Below, one piece after another: positions 22,203 through 33,650 of a DNA stretch of 64,000 bases. The position numbers and the translations under genes were made by a program. The notes below the pieces were generated by a model. It did not search any database. It was not told the origin of the DNA and saw nothing but the letters and a program-made list of their open reading frames with translations. The stretch's first letter is position 1; every line of letters starts with the position of its first letter. The DNA comes from Corallochytrium limacisporum (taxonomy: Eukaryota; Opisthokonta). Location: assembly GCA_002811645.1 (NCBI GenBank), contig PDIP01000020.1:1-64000 (forward strand), in the 5' to 3' direction.

Positions 22203-25200
22203 GTTGTGCTTGTGTTTTTCGTGTGTTTATATGTTGGATAGTTTGTACCCTATGGAAATTGTCCCGAAGGCATGCGCGTTGCGGTTGATGAAAGATTGTT
22301 TTCGACATCCAACTGCAGCATTTGATCGTTTAAATACCACGGTGTTTGGTTCCACTTTCGTCACGTTGTCACAAGGCGTTCTCGTTTTGTGCTTCATCGT
22401 AACCATAAGGTGAACACGAGATAGCACCAGCGCGTTTGGTCTCCCACCTCACCCGATTTTGCCTGCACCGATCACCGCTCCCTAGGCTATAGCGGGAGCA
22501 CCCCTTACCCACGTCGCGGTAGGGAAAGGGGGGGGGGATAGGGGGGAGAAAGGGGAGAGGGGGAAAGGGGTATGGGGTCGGGGATTTGACTATAATGAGA
22601 CGGGGGACCCTATTAGGGTACTACCGAAGAGGGAACGGTGGAGCCAAGAGAGAACAGAAGCAGGTGCGAGTGCGCCGGGCCAATGGCCCTCAGCGAACCA
22701 GTTCTGTTCTGTGTCAAGCTCTAAAGTCTGCATGTCCAGGATTGACAGCCAGAAGGAATGCAGAATTGGGGGGCAAAGTGTGCGGACGGAAACTTCCAAC
22801 CCATGTTTTACCTCTCCCGCCCCGCCGAGAAAGAAGAACGATCCATTGTACAGCCGTGCCCATCGTTCTGATCGACCTTTTTGTCATTATTCTACGGCGG
22901 GGTACCGGGAACGAAACCCGTCCTCCACCCACACTCAATCTCTTTGCAACTGAGGTCACTCGAAAATGATATTCGATTCTCTAAATCATGTCCGCCTTCC
23001 TTCAGTTGCATGTTTTCATATCCAATGTATGGCGGAAATCAAGCGAAAGCGTGTATTGAGTGTGGGCTTTAGCGATCTGTGGGTGTAGAGTGAGAGTCAC
23101 GGGACGTTTTCTAAAGGCGAAGAGATGAATCCCGCTCGTCCGAGTGGCCTACATTGACTCTAAATGGCTCCCTAGAACCCGATTTAGTAAGTGGAAGAAG
23201 CGGCAGGGCAATTTGGACAGTAGAGTTGTTATATCTCCAGAATCATGAAAGTGCCCGAAACAACGGGGAGGAGAGACCTGAGGAGGGAGGGAGGGGGAGA
23301 GGGGGGTGGTAAAAAAAATATTGAAAGACCAACTGATTTGGCCTGATCCGTCCATCACACGCACCGAATGGGATGTAGATGGTAGAACGGGAGGGGGGAA
23401 GGGAGGAGGAGACAATATAAGAAAAATTTTGTCGATTACGACGCGACTTCTAAGTGTTTTTTTGCACTATCGTTGGCCTTAAGCAGTACTGGGAGTTTAA
23501 GTCACAGGTACTTCGCCTCGTTTTAAATTCCAAGGTATTCCTTTGAGCGCGCGAGGCCACCCGAAGCTGTAACCAAAACTTTGGTGAAATTTGTTGTTAA
23601 AAAAAAATGGGTGAGTGGGCACTTGACCATTTCTAGTCCACCCGGGCATGCCAATATTTAGAGTTTGACTGGTGGCTCAATCGGCTAGCATACAAGGCCG
23701 GGGACTCAATATAGATGAAGACCCGGTTGCCGTGCGCTGCTTGCGGACGTGTTTATCGATAGCGGGAGCGGCAGCTCCTTTTTTGGTTCGCAGCTTGGGC
23801 CTTAACCCTTTTTTTTCCATAGCGTGTTTTCTGCGCGCTTGGGCCACCGCACACACACCGTTCAAAGTTTTTCCTTACTCCCGAAGCCGCGTGTCACGAG
23901 AGGGCGGGTTGTATCAGTACCACACCGGTGCTGCGGGCTGGCGAGCGGAAGAAACAAAATTTCACCAGCGCGAACCCTCAACAACGTCGGTCCCCCCTTC
24001 CTGGGTCGTGCTGTCTGTCCTTCCCGGCGGGGTCCAATGTACGGCGTCGTCGCCCACGCCGGCACAACATTGTACTACCTGGCCCCCACCCCGCCGAGAG
24101 AGGGGGGAGGAGGAGGTTACCGGGTGTAATGGCACTACATCTGTGTGCCGGCTGGTTTGAGGGCGGAGAAAATCACGAACATGTACAATAGTGCTTCACT
24201 CCCGGCAAGTATCCAGATGGTGGAAGGTACCACCATTTTTGGTTGGCAGAATAGATCGGACGGCGCTTTCCCAAATCTACTCGAGGGGGGGGGGGAGCCG
24301 AGTGGTGCTGCCTCCCTTCCCAGCAACCCTCGTCCACTCTTGTTTCAATTCACTCCTGAAAGTCTCCACTGCAAGGTTTGTATGAACACATAAAGTACTG
24401 TACAGACAGGTTGTGAACATGATAAGGTATCAAGAGACCTATTTTCACTGGTCAGCTGGTCGACTCTGGTCGGCTGATGTCTCCGAACGGCAATTGCTAC
24501 AGCGGAGACAGAAATGGATCCGCGACGACTAAGCAACCCAACCCGACGGAAGCAAAGGCCTACTATTTATTGATGACCTCTGTAAGTGTATAGTCAATGT
24601 ACGGATATTTTATGCGATCGAGAGGTACCATAGATGGTCAGTTTTATGAACTACTTGGCTGTGCTGTTGCCAGCTTATTGGGGCACTTTATCAACGCTGG
24701 CAGACAAGGCAAGTAGATAGGATGCTTTGACCATCTGTAGACTACCTGCACTTAGCGACACCCCATGCTTCTCCAGCGATTCCTGCCGGTGAACCCCGCC
24801 AACCGTTCATGTGCGAACTGACGAGGCCAATTCCTCAGACCCCTAACAGACAATGGATTGTCCTTTTATTTTCCTTTCTCTCTATTCAGTGTGTAATATA
24901 TGTCCTTCGCTTTAGCAGGTTGGTAAATCTATACAGATTTTGGACAAAACATTGGTCTTCTTATTGGCAGTTTCTGCCCATTCCGCGTGCCAAAGGTTTT
25001 CGTTCGCCAAATGCATAAGCCCGGGGTGGGCGGGCAATGTTCTCTCGGACATGCTGCCACGATAGCGTAGAAGTCAAAAAAGATGTGAAAGTAACTAATG
25101 GATCCGTTGCGAGCAACCATTCAGGAGCCTTCTGTCAGAAACGATACATGCTTGCGTGCAGGAGCGTTGTGTGAACTTCCACAGCAACCGACATGCCGTA

Positions 25201-28200
25201 GTCAACCGCGGTGCATGCCGCAAAGTTTCAACCGTTCACGTTCTACAGACCGTAGGGAGAATGTGCCAGAGTTTTTCCTTTCCTCTTGTAGGAGTCATCA
25301 GACAATGTCAAGATGTCAAGGGCCGACCTCGAAAACACACAGAGTGCGTGGTGTCTCTGTTGTTTGGGTTGTCCATATCCTCATCTGAAGCAAATTCTGA
25401 ACGCACTTTCTGTGCCAGGATGTAACAGCATGGGTACACTCTCCGTACTTGAGATACCCCACCGATCAGAACTACGAGACCCAAAGCTTCATTTGTCTCT
25501 GTCTGTACGTGTCCGTCGTCCGCGGAGGTTGGTATCGCAAACCAAGAACCATGTAGAACGCGGTGTATCTAGTGCGCACGGGCAATTGCCCAAAAATGGT
25601 CAACGAATTTTTTCCTACCCCATTGCCCAGTCCCTTCTCACTCTTTTCTTTGTTCTTCTGTGTTCCACACGCGCGGGCCCCCCACCCCTTTTTCCCTATC
25701 TGTTTCTTCCTGCCGGGTGACGATGCGCCAGTGCGTGCGCTGAATGTACCAGAGTTTGCAGGTGAACACTTCCCATTTCGTCCCATCTGCCATCTTTCCT
25801 TGTCTTTTATTCTTTTGATGCGTACGAGATCATGTTGGAGGAGTCTGGTGTCTATCAAGTTCGTGTTGGTTCTCCCCTCCTGTCCGCGTCACGTCTTTGC
25901 AATCGGTGGAGAAAAAGAAATGAACTGATAAAGTGCTTTCACAAGCGGCTCTTGGTAGTGGCCAGCGAGGTTTGGTATTCTGCAGGTCATGACCATGGAA
26001 ACTATATTTTTTATTTCCCAAAACTCGTGCTCGCGCGCTTTGCCGCAAGCTCGGGACCTAATACCCATTTTATCCGTGTTTCCAGGTGCCAAAGCTCAAA
26101 AGAGTATTGGGCCGGAACAATACTGCCACAGCAGACATATATGCCTCGCGTCTTGCACGAACAGAAGGCGAATAAAACGCAAAGATTCCTTTGCCGGGAC
26201 CAAACAAACTACGACAATCTTCAACACGAACATCCACAAGCGGACGTCCCGGTTCCCGATACTCTCACTTCTCGCTTCCTTTGACTCATTGTCCATTCCT
26301 CGGTTCCACTGAAAACAAACAAAAGCAGTAACAGGATTTGTAGGACCAGAAATCTGGTCGTCCAGCCTCGCAAAATTCTGTGCAGTCTTGCCAGTTCTCT
26401 CAATTTTTTCCTTCTCCGCATCTCCGGGGCCTACTCTCCGGCAAGGAATGCCTTTCGCGGAGAATGACCCGCAGGGAGCTATCATTTCTGATCTAGGACC
26501 GTGAGTGCACTTGGGGACTTTAGACATTCACCAAGTAAGCAGGCTCACTTTGTGTTTCACAGGTGGAGGGTCATGAATGCCAATGAATACAGTTTTCCGC
26601 TTCAAGTTTTTTCACCATCATCTTCTGTTTAACTAATTTGGGAAACATGCCGGCTCTAAAAAGGAAGGGTATATTGCTGTCGTACGGTCTGTGGCATGTT
26701 GCGTCAGTTGGTTTAACATGTAACGAAGCGAAGATACGAATTCAAACACTGAAATCATCCCTCGAAACGGCTCGCCCATGCCCTTGTCCACAGGGGCAAA
26801 CTGCATCTTTTGCTTTACAAAACCCGCCATCGTGAATCCCTTACCGATTTGGACGTTTAATACATTGACGTGTCCGTCAACACGTAAACAAACCACGCAC
26901 CACAATTGATAAATCAAAGAGTACCCATGCGAACATTTGAAGGACTGTTTTGTGTGTCTTAGTTTGGATGTTGGAGGATGATCAGCGGGAACATTAAGTG
27001 GGGCGTAGACTCACGGTACACAGAAATACATGGCAATGGGAAGGTACGACAGGCAGAGTCAATCATTAAGGAGCTGGATTCCTGCAAAGGGTGCTAAGAA
27101 TCTCATGCACACGCAGAGTACTGGTATGTTCACACCCAATTTCGCATGCATCCGCTCCGTTGACCATATTGGCTCCATCTCTGTCACGTACATGGTCATG
27201 CAATTGTGGTAGCCATGCTAAACATGTACATATACCCAGGCCTTTTTAAAATACTGGGTCGTAAATAGCCCGCATTGGATGGTGGGTAGACCTGTGCTTG
27301 GTTCATCTTGGCCGGACACAACAAAACGCGTTCTCAGCATTAAACGGCCTCCATTTAAGGGGCTCAAGTTGGTAGTTGACGTGCGGCGGAGTGGGTTTGT
27401 ATGCACATTCTTTATTAGCAGACCCCAGTCGTATATACGAATGGTGCTCGAATCCTGACCGTCTCATCTTACAAGATAGGCGGCCAAAATTCATCTGTGA
27501 CCCATCGAATCCTACAGCCCTGTTCCCATACTTCCTCATCTGCGCATCAATCAAAGGTTCGATCGTGCGTGCGCTCACTCGTGGAACCAACCGAAATATT
27601 TGTAGACTGTCCAGAAATTCAATTTCATTGTCAATAAGCAGCGGGGTAGGTCGGGGGTCTTGGTTGTAGGTTTCAAGACTGCCACACGTTAGCCACTACC
27701 AAGAAGGTCAGTGCATTCCATTGCTCGCAATCACTACCATCGGTTGGTGTACACGGATGTCCTCGGTGTGCGCTTTGACCAGCCGCAGCTCTCCGCGTGC
27801 TGCGAAGTAAACATCTGCTGCTTGGAGCCCAAGAATCCCGAAGGAAAGACACGAACACAAACACTTTGCCTCTCCCATGGACTTCTGCGATACCAGTCCC
27901 TCTCTCTCTATCAATGACTAGATCGGATAAACTGATAAATGGCGGACCTTGTCTCGCACCGCACACAGGGCTGACATACGAAAGGAAGTGAAAAAAAGGC
28001 AGCCGGTGTGGTTGATCCACAAAACGTGCTTGTCCGTTACCTCTCAGAAACCATCGACGACGAGGGTGTATTGGGTCTGGGGGCATCCACACGCGGTCCT
28101 GCAAGACCAGCACTCTTCGCGTAGGGGGCGCCTGGGACTTCGGGAGCCGGAGTGGCAAACCACCACCGCTCGATCGCAGTCATTTAGAGCGTGCCAATTT

Positions 28201-29504
28201 GGGGACTGGAAAGGACGGAAGCGTCAAAGAGATTGCTGCTTCTGAGTGGCACACTAGCACTCGGTTCTTGTGAGCTGGCTGGACAGTCAATTTTGGGACC
28301 ACCAGCTGCTCGCGGACTCGCGAAGGAAAGACGCAGTCTTCCTGTGAACCTGGCGATATTTTTTTTCGGCCCCTCTCCGCACGAAATCCACTCTTCGGTT
28401 TCTGTTCCCTACGAAGATAGTCGCATCTCCCCTGCGGCAGAGCGGACCAAGTGTAGACATCGCAGGTCACAGGAAAGCTGTGATCACGCGTATGGACGGC
28501 GAATGTTCTTCAAGTCTTGAAGAAACTTCTCATACCCTTCAACCACCTTACCATTTAGGACGCACCCCAGAGGCAGCCAGTTTTCCGAGAACCAGACATC
28601 GGTGGGCTATCCTTGGTTGATACGCCCTTTTCGGCACTGCACATATCTGCTACCCCTGCTGCGCATGACACTCGATCGCGCGCACAGTTCACTCACCGGT
28701 CACCCATGTCCGCCCCCACCATTGGTCCCCATCATCCATCATCCAGCTACAGGTGACGCTAAAGGATTGCTGTGCTGATTGCTGTTGCTATACATAAACG
28801 ACCAAAGAACACGACATCGTCGTGGTCGTCATCGGCCACAGTAAAGGCCTTCCTTCTCGCATTGGTGCACTGTCTACTCAAGAACGCGGTTTGCTCCATC
28901 AGGAGCGATAGATTGTACCAGTTGTAGCATCTTTGTTGGCTGGCGATCATACGCACAGGGGTGACACTCAAGAGGCAACGCGGGCAGAGTTGGAGACAGG
29001 GCATTTGCATGACAGGAATGATGATGACCAAATGCCTACACACCTTCCTGAATGCGATGATCTCCTTCCCCGCGCGTCGCTAAGCCGTTGACTCGTGGTC
29101 TTTCACTTAATCTGGTCAGAGAATGACAATGAATGAGCACGGAAGGGAAACAGATAGTGACACCCAGAGCTCCCCGCACAGCTGTCCAAAGGGCTTGTAG
29201 GTCTAGTACAATGCGAGACATGTAACTTGCTTCATCTGAACTGCGCAACTTCTGATGGGCATTTGTCCCGACGTGGTTAAAGCACAGCCGTATATTGTTT
29301 CTCCTTGCCCCCTTACTGACTGGTACAATTTGCCTATGCTGCAGTTCCGGCTGTGGTGTTGGTGCCCTACTGTGACTGTTGATTTTGTTACACACCAAAT
29401 CGTGCTGTAGCTATTTCAGTACGATACTAGATGGAGTACATGAATTATACTTCTCTTTCCCATTGCGGAGGCTTCGGGATCGAACAAATGGTAGGATTAC
29501 AACC
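22203..29504. other. 7.3-kb gene-poor island
   Basis: No convincing gene in 7.3 kb, unlike the roughly 2-3 kb per gene elsewhere. Base composition is ordinary after 23.5 kb, not low-complexity. G-rich runs lie at 22525-22590 and 23275-23310. Open frames reach about 160 codons on both strands but show no family motifs, mostly start without ATG, and match the length expected by chance. I see no transposon motifs or terminal repeats. Confidence 0.5.
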
Positions 29505-29681
29505 ATGACAGAAGCTGATGAGCAGTCCGCCCGGGAGCTGCTCACTGTCGTGCGCAGCTTCACGGAAAATTATCGCCTCATGAACGCGCAAGCCAAACGC
29601 ATGTTGGAGAACGAACCAATTCTGCGTGAGTTGGAAGAAGAACTTTTGGCACGGCAGCGTGGACATCGCATAAAGAAATGA
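29505..29681 (+). CDS. 58-residue helical protein, unrecognised
   Basis: ATG at 29505 (context ACAACC) opens a 58-aa frame that ends at a TGA. The sequence is almost entirely charged heptad-like helix (ENYRLMNAQAKRMLENEP, then ILRELEEELLARQ) with a basic tail. Third-position use and the acidic/basic helix look like real coding sequence. It is followed by ATTAAA 48 nt later and converges on the NSL1-like gene with 93 bp between stops, as other real gene pairs here do. It could be a small subunit of a coiled-coil complex. No function is assigned. Confidence 0.5.
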   Translation: MTEADEQSARELLTVVRSFTENYRLMNAQAKRMLENEPILRELEEELLARQRGHRIKK

Positions 29682-29728
29682 GTGAGACCGACATTTCGCC
29701 ATCTAACAACATACATACACTAAGACAC

Positions 29729-29734
29729 ATTAAA
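29729..29734 (+). terminator. ATTAAA possible poly(A) signal
   Basis: ATTAAA 48 nt after the stop of the 58-residue gene. It is a common variant of the poly(A) hexamer; its use is inferred. Confidence 0.3.
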
Positions 29735-29774
29735 GAAGTATTTGATCAAGAAGTCACATATTGGAAAAGTCTGT

Positions 29775-30578
29775 TTAGTTCTTGGTAGCTGATCGCGTCA
29801 CGCGCTTCTGAATGTTAGTGTCAGCAGCGCTCAGTGGCCGCTTACGACTTGTGCCGGGTGTGCTGCGAGTGGAGCGGACGGTATGGAACTTGGACGCAGA
29901 CTTCGGTTCTTCGGCAGCCTGTGCCTGTTCGAACCGTTCGTCGACATCCCGGGCAATGCCCGCAATCAGCACTTCCGTGGTGTTGTCCAGATCTCCATGC
30001 TCACGCAGCTCCTTGAGGCGAGAAGCCTTCTCAAAAATCTTCTGCTGCTCGGTAACCAGCTTGGAAGTGTTGCGGCTGAGGTTTGCCAGCTTCTCTTCGA
30101 CCATGGTCTGGAAGTCTTCGTCCTCCTCTGGAGCAATATTTTCAAGGCTCATGCCTTCCTTCAGCAGCATCTTGCCCTCAACATTAACCTTACGATTTCT
30201 GTACAATTCCAGGTAGAGATCCCGAATAGTGTGCACAATTTTTGTGGCTTTGAACTCGTTGGCGAGCACTCGTTCACTCAACTGCTTAGCCAGGTCCTCT
30301 GCTTCGTTCACCAGATCTTCATCCAAGGCTTCAGGAACAGCCTGTCCTTCTGCAACAATACCCTCCTGGCTCCAGTCTTCTCCACGCACCGTGATGTTGC
30401 GACCCAAGACCTCAAACGCATGATCGATTGCTTCGTGCGTCTTGGACTTGCTAAGCCTCCGCACTTCGAACGCTTTGGCGCCGTGTGTTTCAAAATATTT
30501 ATCGCTCTGTACCTTGAATTCCTCCTTCAAGGCGAGGATCCGGCCGTAGCTTTTCCTATCGACCTTAATTCCGTCCAT
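29775..30578 (-). CDS. NSL1: NSL1/Mis14-like kinetochore protein
   Basis: 267 aa. NSL1 (Mis14 in fission yeast) is one of four subunits of the MIS12 kinetochore complex, which links centromeric chromatin to the Ndc80 complex. The block AIDHAFEVLGRNITVRGEDW (about 49-68) matches the NSL1 segment TFESAVQENISINGQAW. After it come the expected helices: LAKQLSERVLANEFKATKIVHTIRDLYLELYRN (about 97-129) aligns with FDEIIVDIATKRKQYPRKILECVIKTIKAKQ. A third coiled coil (about 155-200) and a basic, Ser/Thr-rich tail (about 225-267) follow. ATG at 30578. The match is by pattern rather than strict identity, as is normal for this fast-evolving family. Confidence 0.6.
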   Translation of the reverse strand: MDGIKVDRKSYGRILALKEEFKVQSDKYFETHGAKAFEVRRLSKSKTHEAIDHAFEVLGRNITVRGEDWSQEGIVAEGQAVPEALDEDLVNEAEDLAKQLSERVLANEFKATKIVHTIRDLYLELYRNRKVNVEGKMLLKEGMSLENIAPEEDEDFQTMVEEKLANLSRNTSKLVTEQQKIFEKASRLKELREHGDLDNTTEVLIAGIARDVDERFEQAQAAEEPKSASKFHTVRSTRSTPGTSRKRPLSAADTNIQKRVTRSATKN

Positions 30579-31326
30579 TGTGGATGCGAAATTGTTAGCG
30601 ATTCTTGCTGGTGTACTATTCTCCTTTGACTATCCAAGAGCGGTGCGGAGGTTTACATAGTTTTGACAGGTTTGATATAGCTCGTTCCCAGTATTTTAAG
30701 GCTGTAATCGCGAGCTCCCATCCGCACGCCAATGAATTGACTGCGGGTGAACACAGCGATGCACAGAGAACGGAAGCAAACCAACTGCGGTGAAAAGTAC
30801 AATGAAAAATGAGCAGTTCTGCATTAGACTGACCGCCGCGCAAGGGATGCCAGTGATTGGAACACTCCCCTTCCCTCCTGACAGAACATTTCCCGCCAAA
30901 ATCTCACAGGCGTAGGGGTAGTAGCTAGGTCCGGAGAAATCTCCAATCAACAAATCAATTTTCTGTGTTCATTCTTGAGGTATTGTAAATCAAATAGCAA
31001 TATTTTTCATGCGAACTAAATACATGATATACTTAAACCGTTTAGTGATTGCTCATTGATTGAAAGCTGGACCCACCGTAGACACCGGACCTAGTGCCTG
31101 GCTTGGAATTGCTGGGCCAGCCAGCCAGTCCCCGTGGTCCTGTTGCATGTCATCACCAAAACAATCCGGGAATATGTACTGAGTAGGTACTGTTCATATA
31201 ACGTGAGGTATCATTTATAGTAATAAAACGTGATTGAGGTCTGTGGGTTGTTGAGCGCAGCTCCTCACTCGCAGAAACTTCAATGCTGTTGCAGCGGATA
31301 TGGTGCTCACTGTGTGGCCTCTCGTT
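30579..31326. other. spacer upstream of the NSL1-like gene
   Basis: 748 bp with no recognised feature. It should contain the NSL1-like promoter and the 3' end of the next minus-strand gene. Confidence 0.4.
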
Positions 31327-31650
31327 TCAGTTGATATCCTCACCAGTCAATGGGTTAAAGGTGTTCCCTTTGACATACACTCGAGCTCCTCGCTCTTGAA
31401 TCTTCAGGCTGAACATCTCGTCACGCTGCTTCAGAGATTCACCGGTGGCACCGTTGCAGTACTCATCCGTGATCGGGTTGTATCCCGCCGCAGCCAGGCG
31501 AGTTGATTTCTGTTCCCGGCGAATGGAGACCTTCTGTTCCTCTAGAGCAATGCGCTCCGCATCCATTTCCTTGAAATGGATCTCTTTGTTTACGATACGA
31601 CGGCGTTGGACGGAGCGAGAATGCTCCTTACGAGCACGTTCTGCCGCTTG
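31327..31650 (-). CDS. C-terminal exon of a charged coiled-coil protein, first exon unknown
   Basis: An open frame of 107 codons ending in TGA at 31327. It begins right after a strong acceptor (TTTTTGCCCCCCAG on the minus strand, ending at 31651) and has a TAG 9 codons upstream in the same frame, so an upstream exon is likely. It encodes QAAERARKEHSRSVQRRR, a long basic/acidic helix, then two related segments GYNPITDEYCNGATGE and KGNTFNPLTGED that look like a repeat built on NP(I/L)T(D/G)E. An ATG at 31566 could instead start an 79-aa protein. A candidate first exon is 31770-31726 (15 codons, weak GTATAC donor), only 33 nt after the TAPT1 stop. Function is unknown. Confidence 0.5.
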   Translation of the reverse strand, partial: QAAERARKEHSRSVQRRRIVNKEIHFKEMDAERIALEEQKVSIRREQKSTRLAAAGYNPITDEYCNGATGESLKQRDEMFSLKIQERGARVYVKGNTFNPLTGEDIN

Positions 31651-31802
31651 CTGGGGGGCAAAAAGTAACTATAATTTGGTTCTGCGAACAACCACTCTCT
31701 TTCGTCATGGAAGAAGCATGTATACAATATCAACATGGCCATATATTTGAAAATTGGTCATTTCTAACATTAGGATAGCTTTAATAGACAAAGTGACGGA
31801 CG

Positions 31803-33650
31803 TCAGGCAGCCTTCTCCTTGTTCTTGAGGATACGGGCACCCATAGGTTTGAGTCCCATGAGTCGTCGGCGTTCCGAGTCCATTATGGTTTCCTTAGCCC
31901 AAGCGCTCAAAAACTGACCAAGACAGAGTTTGATGGCTACCGCACAGAGCCATCCGATTAGAGCTGTGAAGCCAATATCATAGAGATCGACTTCCAAGCC
32001 AGTAATGTGACCCATTGTCCGGATCACGACACACACCAGAGGAATGGGCACAAAGCCCAGCTGTTGCAGGGTCAAGTCGTACAGATCGGTGTACTCACGG
32101 TGGTGTTCCGGCGGCATCAACTGCTGGAAGGAAACCTCCAACGCAACTTCATGCATGCGTGTTTCGTAGACTTTCAGGGGCACGTTGTTAAAGCGGGAGA
32201 TGAAGGAATGCTTCACTGTATCGACAACAATTTCTGACACGAGAATTCCAACCAGAGCCGCTAGCAGATCCTTAAAGTAGTCGTAATCCCAGCCCATTTC
32301 CGAAAGATTGCGCAGCGTGATTAATACGAAGAAAACCAGGAGGTTGTGTCGCTCAAGAACATCATGATTCAACATCTTCTTGATATTCTCTTCCTTGAAT
32401 GACTTGAACACATGACTCTTCAATTCCACGAACTGATTGGAAATCATAAGAGTCATGAGGGAATTGTTGTGCGAGTTCAAGGCTACGTTTAATGTCATCA
32501 CTTGGAAGAACAGAATAAACGCATGCAGTACCTGGACGATTGCTGCCCACACAAACATTCCCAAGAAAGAGGTTGCCTCCAGGTTTGATTGGTGCCGTGA
32601 CACACCGCGAAAGATTTCGTCAATTGAATCCCGATTAATGTCACGGAATAGTTTCTCCATGACTTCCAGCATATTGAAAATGACGTACAACTTCAGCAGA
32701 CTCTGTCCCCGAATCATGTGGTACATGATCGACGGATCTGTGAAATAGTACAGTGTCGTCGTCCCGCATGCAATCAACAATACTCGCAAAATATCGCAGA
32801 TGCGCACTACTGGTAGTTGGCGCAGCAGGAGGGTTTGTGTCACAGCCCACAGAGTTCGCACGGGAAGCACGGTGAAGATAGACAAGAAGACATCAAGGCA
32901 CAAGAGGGTGGAGAAGAGCAAGTACTTCTCTAACTTTACAAAGACCTTGAAGAAACTCTCCATGATCGGCGGGCCCGCGTCGACACTATCCCGATGGTAA
33001 TCATAAGCAAGGAACTCCGACAGAATGTAGTACCTGAATTTCATCTTCTGCGGATTAATTTCACCCTTAAGCAAGGCTTCCAGATTTTCATGTCCCGCAG
33101 TCGCAACCTTGCGCTTACTGCTCTTCTTCTTCTCACGTTCCTCATCTTTCTCGATCCGCTTGATAGTAGTGTTCCCGTCTACCCCATCTTCCGTATCCAG
33201 GAAGGTATTCTGGAGCCTTTTGTCCACTTTGTCAACTCGTGTGGGCGACGGAGATCGAACACGACGATTAGAGGCGTTCTCTCCAGGAGTACGCTCTGCG
33301 CTTGTGCTACGCTGAACCTGTGCGGGAGATTTGGTCGGCAAACGCACAGTTGTGGGATCTGGAGACCGAGGCTGTTCGAATCTTGACTTTCGTTCTTCAC
33401 TCATGGGGGAAGGACCCATTGGAGTTGCAAATACATCCTTTTCCTTCTTCTTACCGCTTTGAATGTGGTTCTTTGTTTTACCATTTGCAAGCGGCCTGAC
33501 GTCCAGCTCAGGCACTACCTGCTCCCTGCTACCCTTCTTCTCGTCCTGGGTCGCGAGGTCAGGCGCACCTTTGTATTTGGAGCCCGTATCCGGTAGGCTT
33601 AAAGTGGGCGACAGCCTACCCCCAGTGTCTAGCTTATCTCCTATGGTCAT
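31803..33650 (-). CDS. TAPT1: TAPT1-family (DUF747) multi-pass membrane protein
   Basis: 615 aa. Residues 1-195 are Lys/Ser/Pro-rich and probably disordered. The conserved domain starts at about 205 (FRYYILSEFLAYDY) and contains several membrane helices, including YLLFSTLLCLDVFLSIFTVLPVRTLWA, the family signature around LKLYVIFNMLEVMEKLFRDINRDSIDEIF, and NLLVFFVLITLRNLSEM. Human TAPT1 acts at the ciliary base and ER, plant POD1 and yeast Emp65 act in the ER; Emp65 with Slp1 protects soluble ER proteins. An ER role is the most general inference. ATG at 33650. It diverges from ALDH3 and is followed closely by the orphan exon gene. Confidence 0.88.
   Translation of the reverse strand: MTIGDKLDTGGRLSPTLSLPDTGSKYKGAPDLATQDEKKGSREQVVPELDVRPLANGKTKNHIQSGKKKEKDVFATPMGPSPMSEERKSRFEQPRSPDPTTVRLPTKSPAQVQRSTSAERTPGENASNRRVRSPSPTRVDKVDKRLQNTFLDTEDGVDGNTTIKRIEKDEEREKKKSSKRKVATAGHENLEALLKGEINPQKMKFRYYILSEFLAYDYHRDSVDAGPPIMESFFKVFVKLEKYLLFSTLLCLDVFLSIFTVLPVRTLWAVTQTLLLRQLPVVRICDILRVLLIACGTTTLYYFTDPSIMYHMIRGQSLLKLYVIFNMLEVMEKLFRDINRDSIDEIFRGVSRHQSNLEATSFLGMFVWAAIVQVLHAFILFFQVMTLNVALNSHNNSLMTLMISNQFVELKSHVFKSFKEENIKKMLNHDVLERHNLLVFFVLITLRNLSEMGWDYDYFKDLLAALVGILVSEIVVDTVKHSFISRFNNVPLKVYETRMHEVALEVSFQQLMPPEHHREYTDLYDLTLQQLGFVPIPLVCVVIRTMGHITGLEVDLYDIGFTALIGWLCAVAIKLCLGQFLSAWAKETIMDSERRRLMGLKPMGARILKNKEKAA

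Noticed and set aside
22890-22930. tRNA-like T-arm (CGGG...CCCG)
   Set aside because: The loop is not TTC-type and no acceptor or anticodon arms fit.
22586-26527. Open frames of 120-160 codons in the gene-poor island
   Set aside because: Length is as expected by chance in GC-balanced DNA, most lack an ATG start, overlapping frames exist on both strands and no motif is seen.
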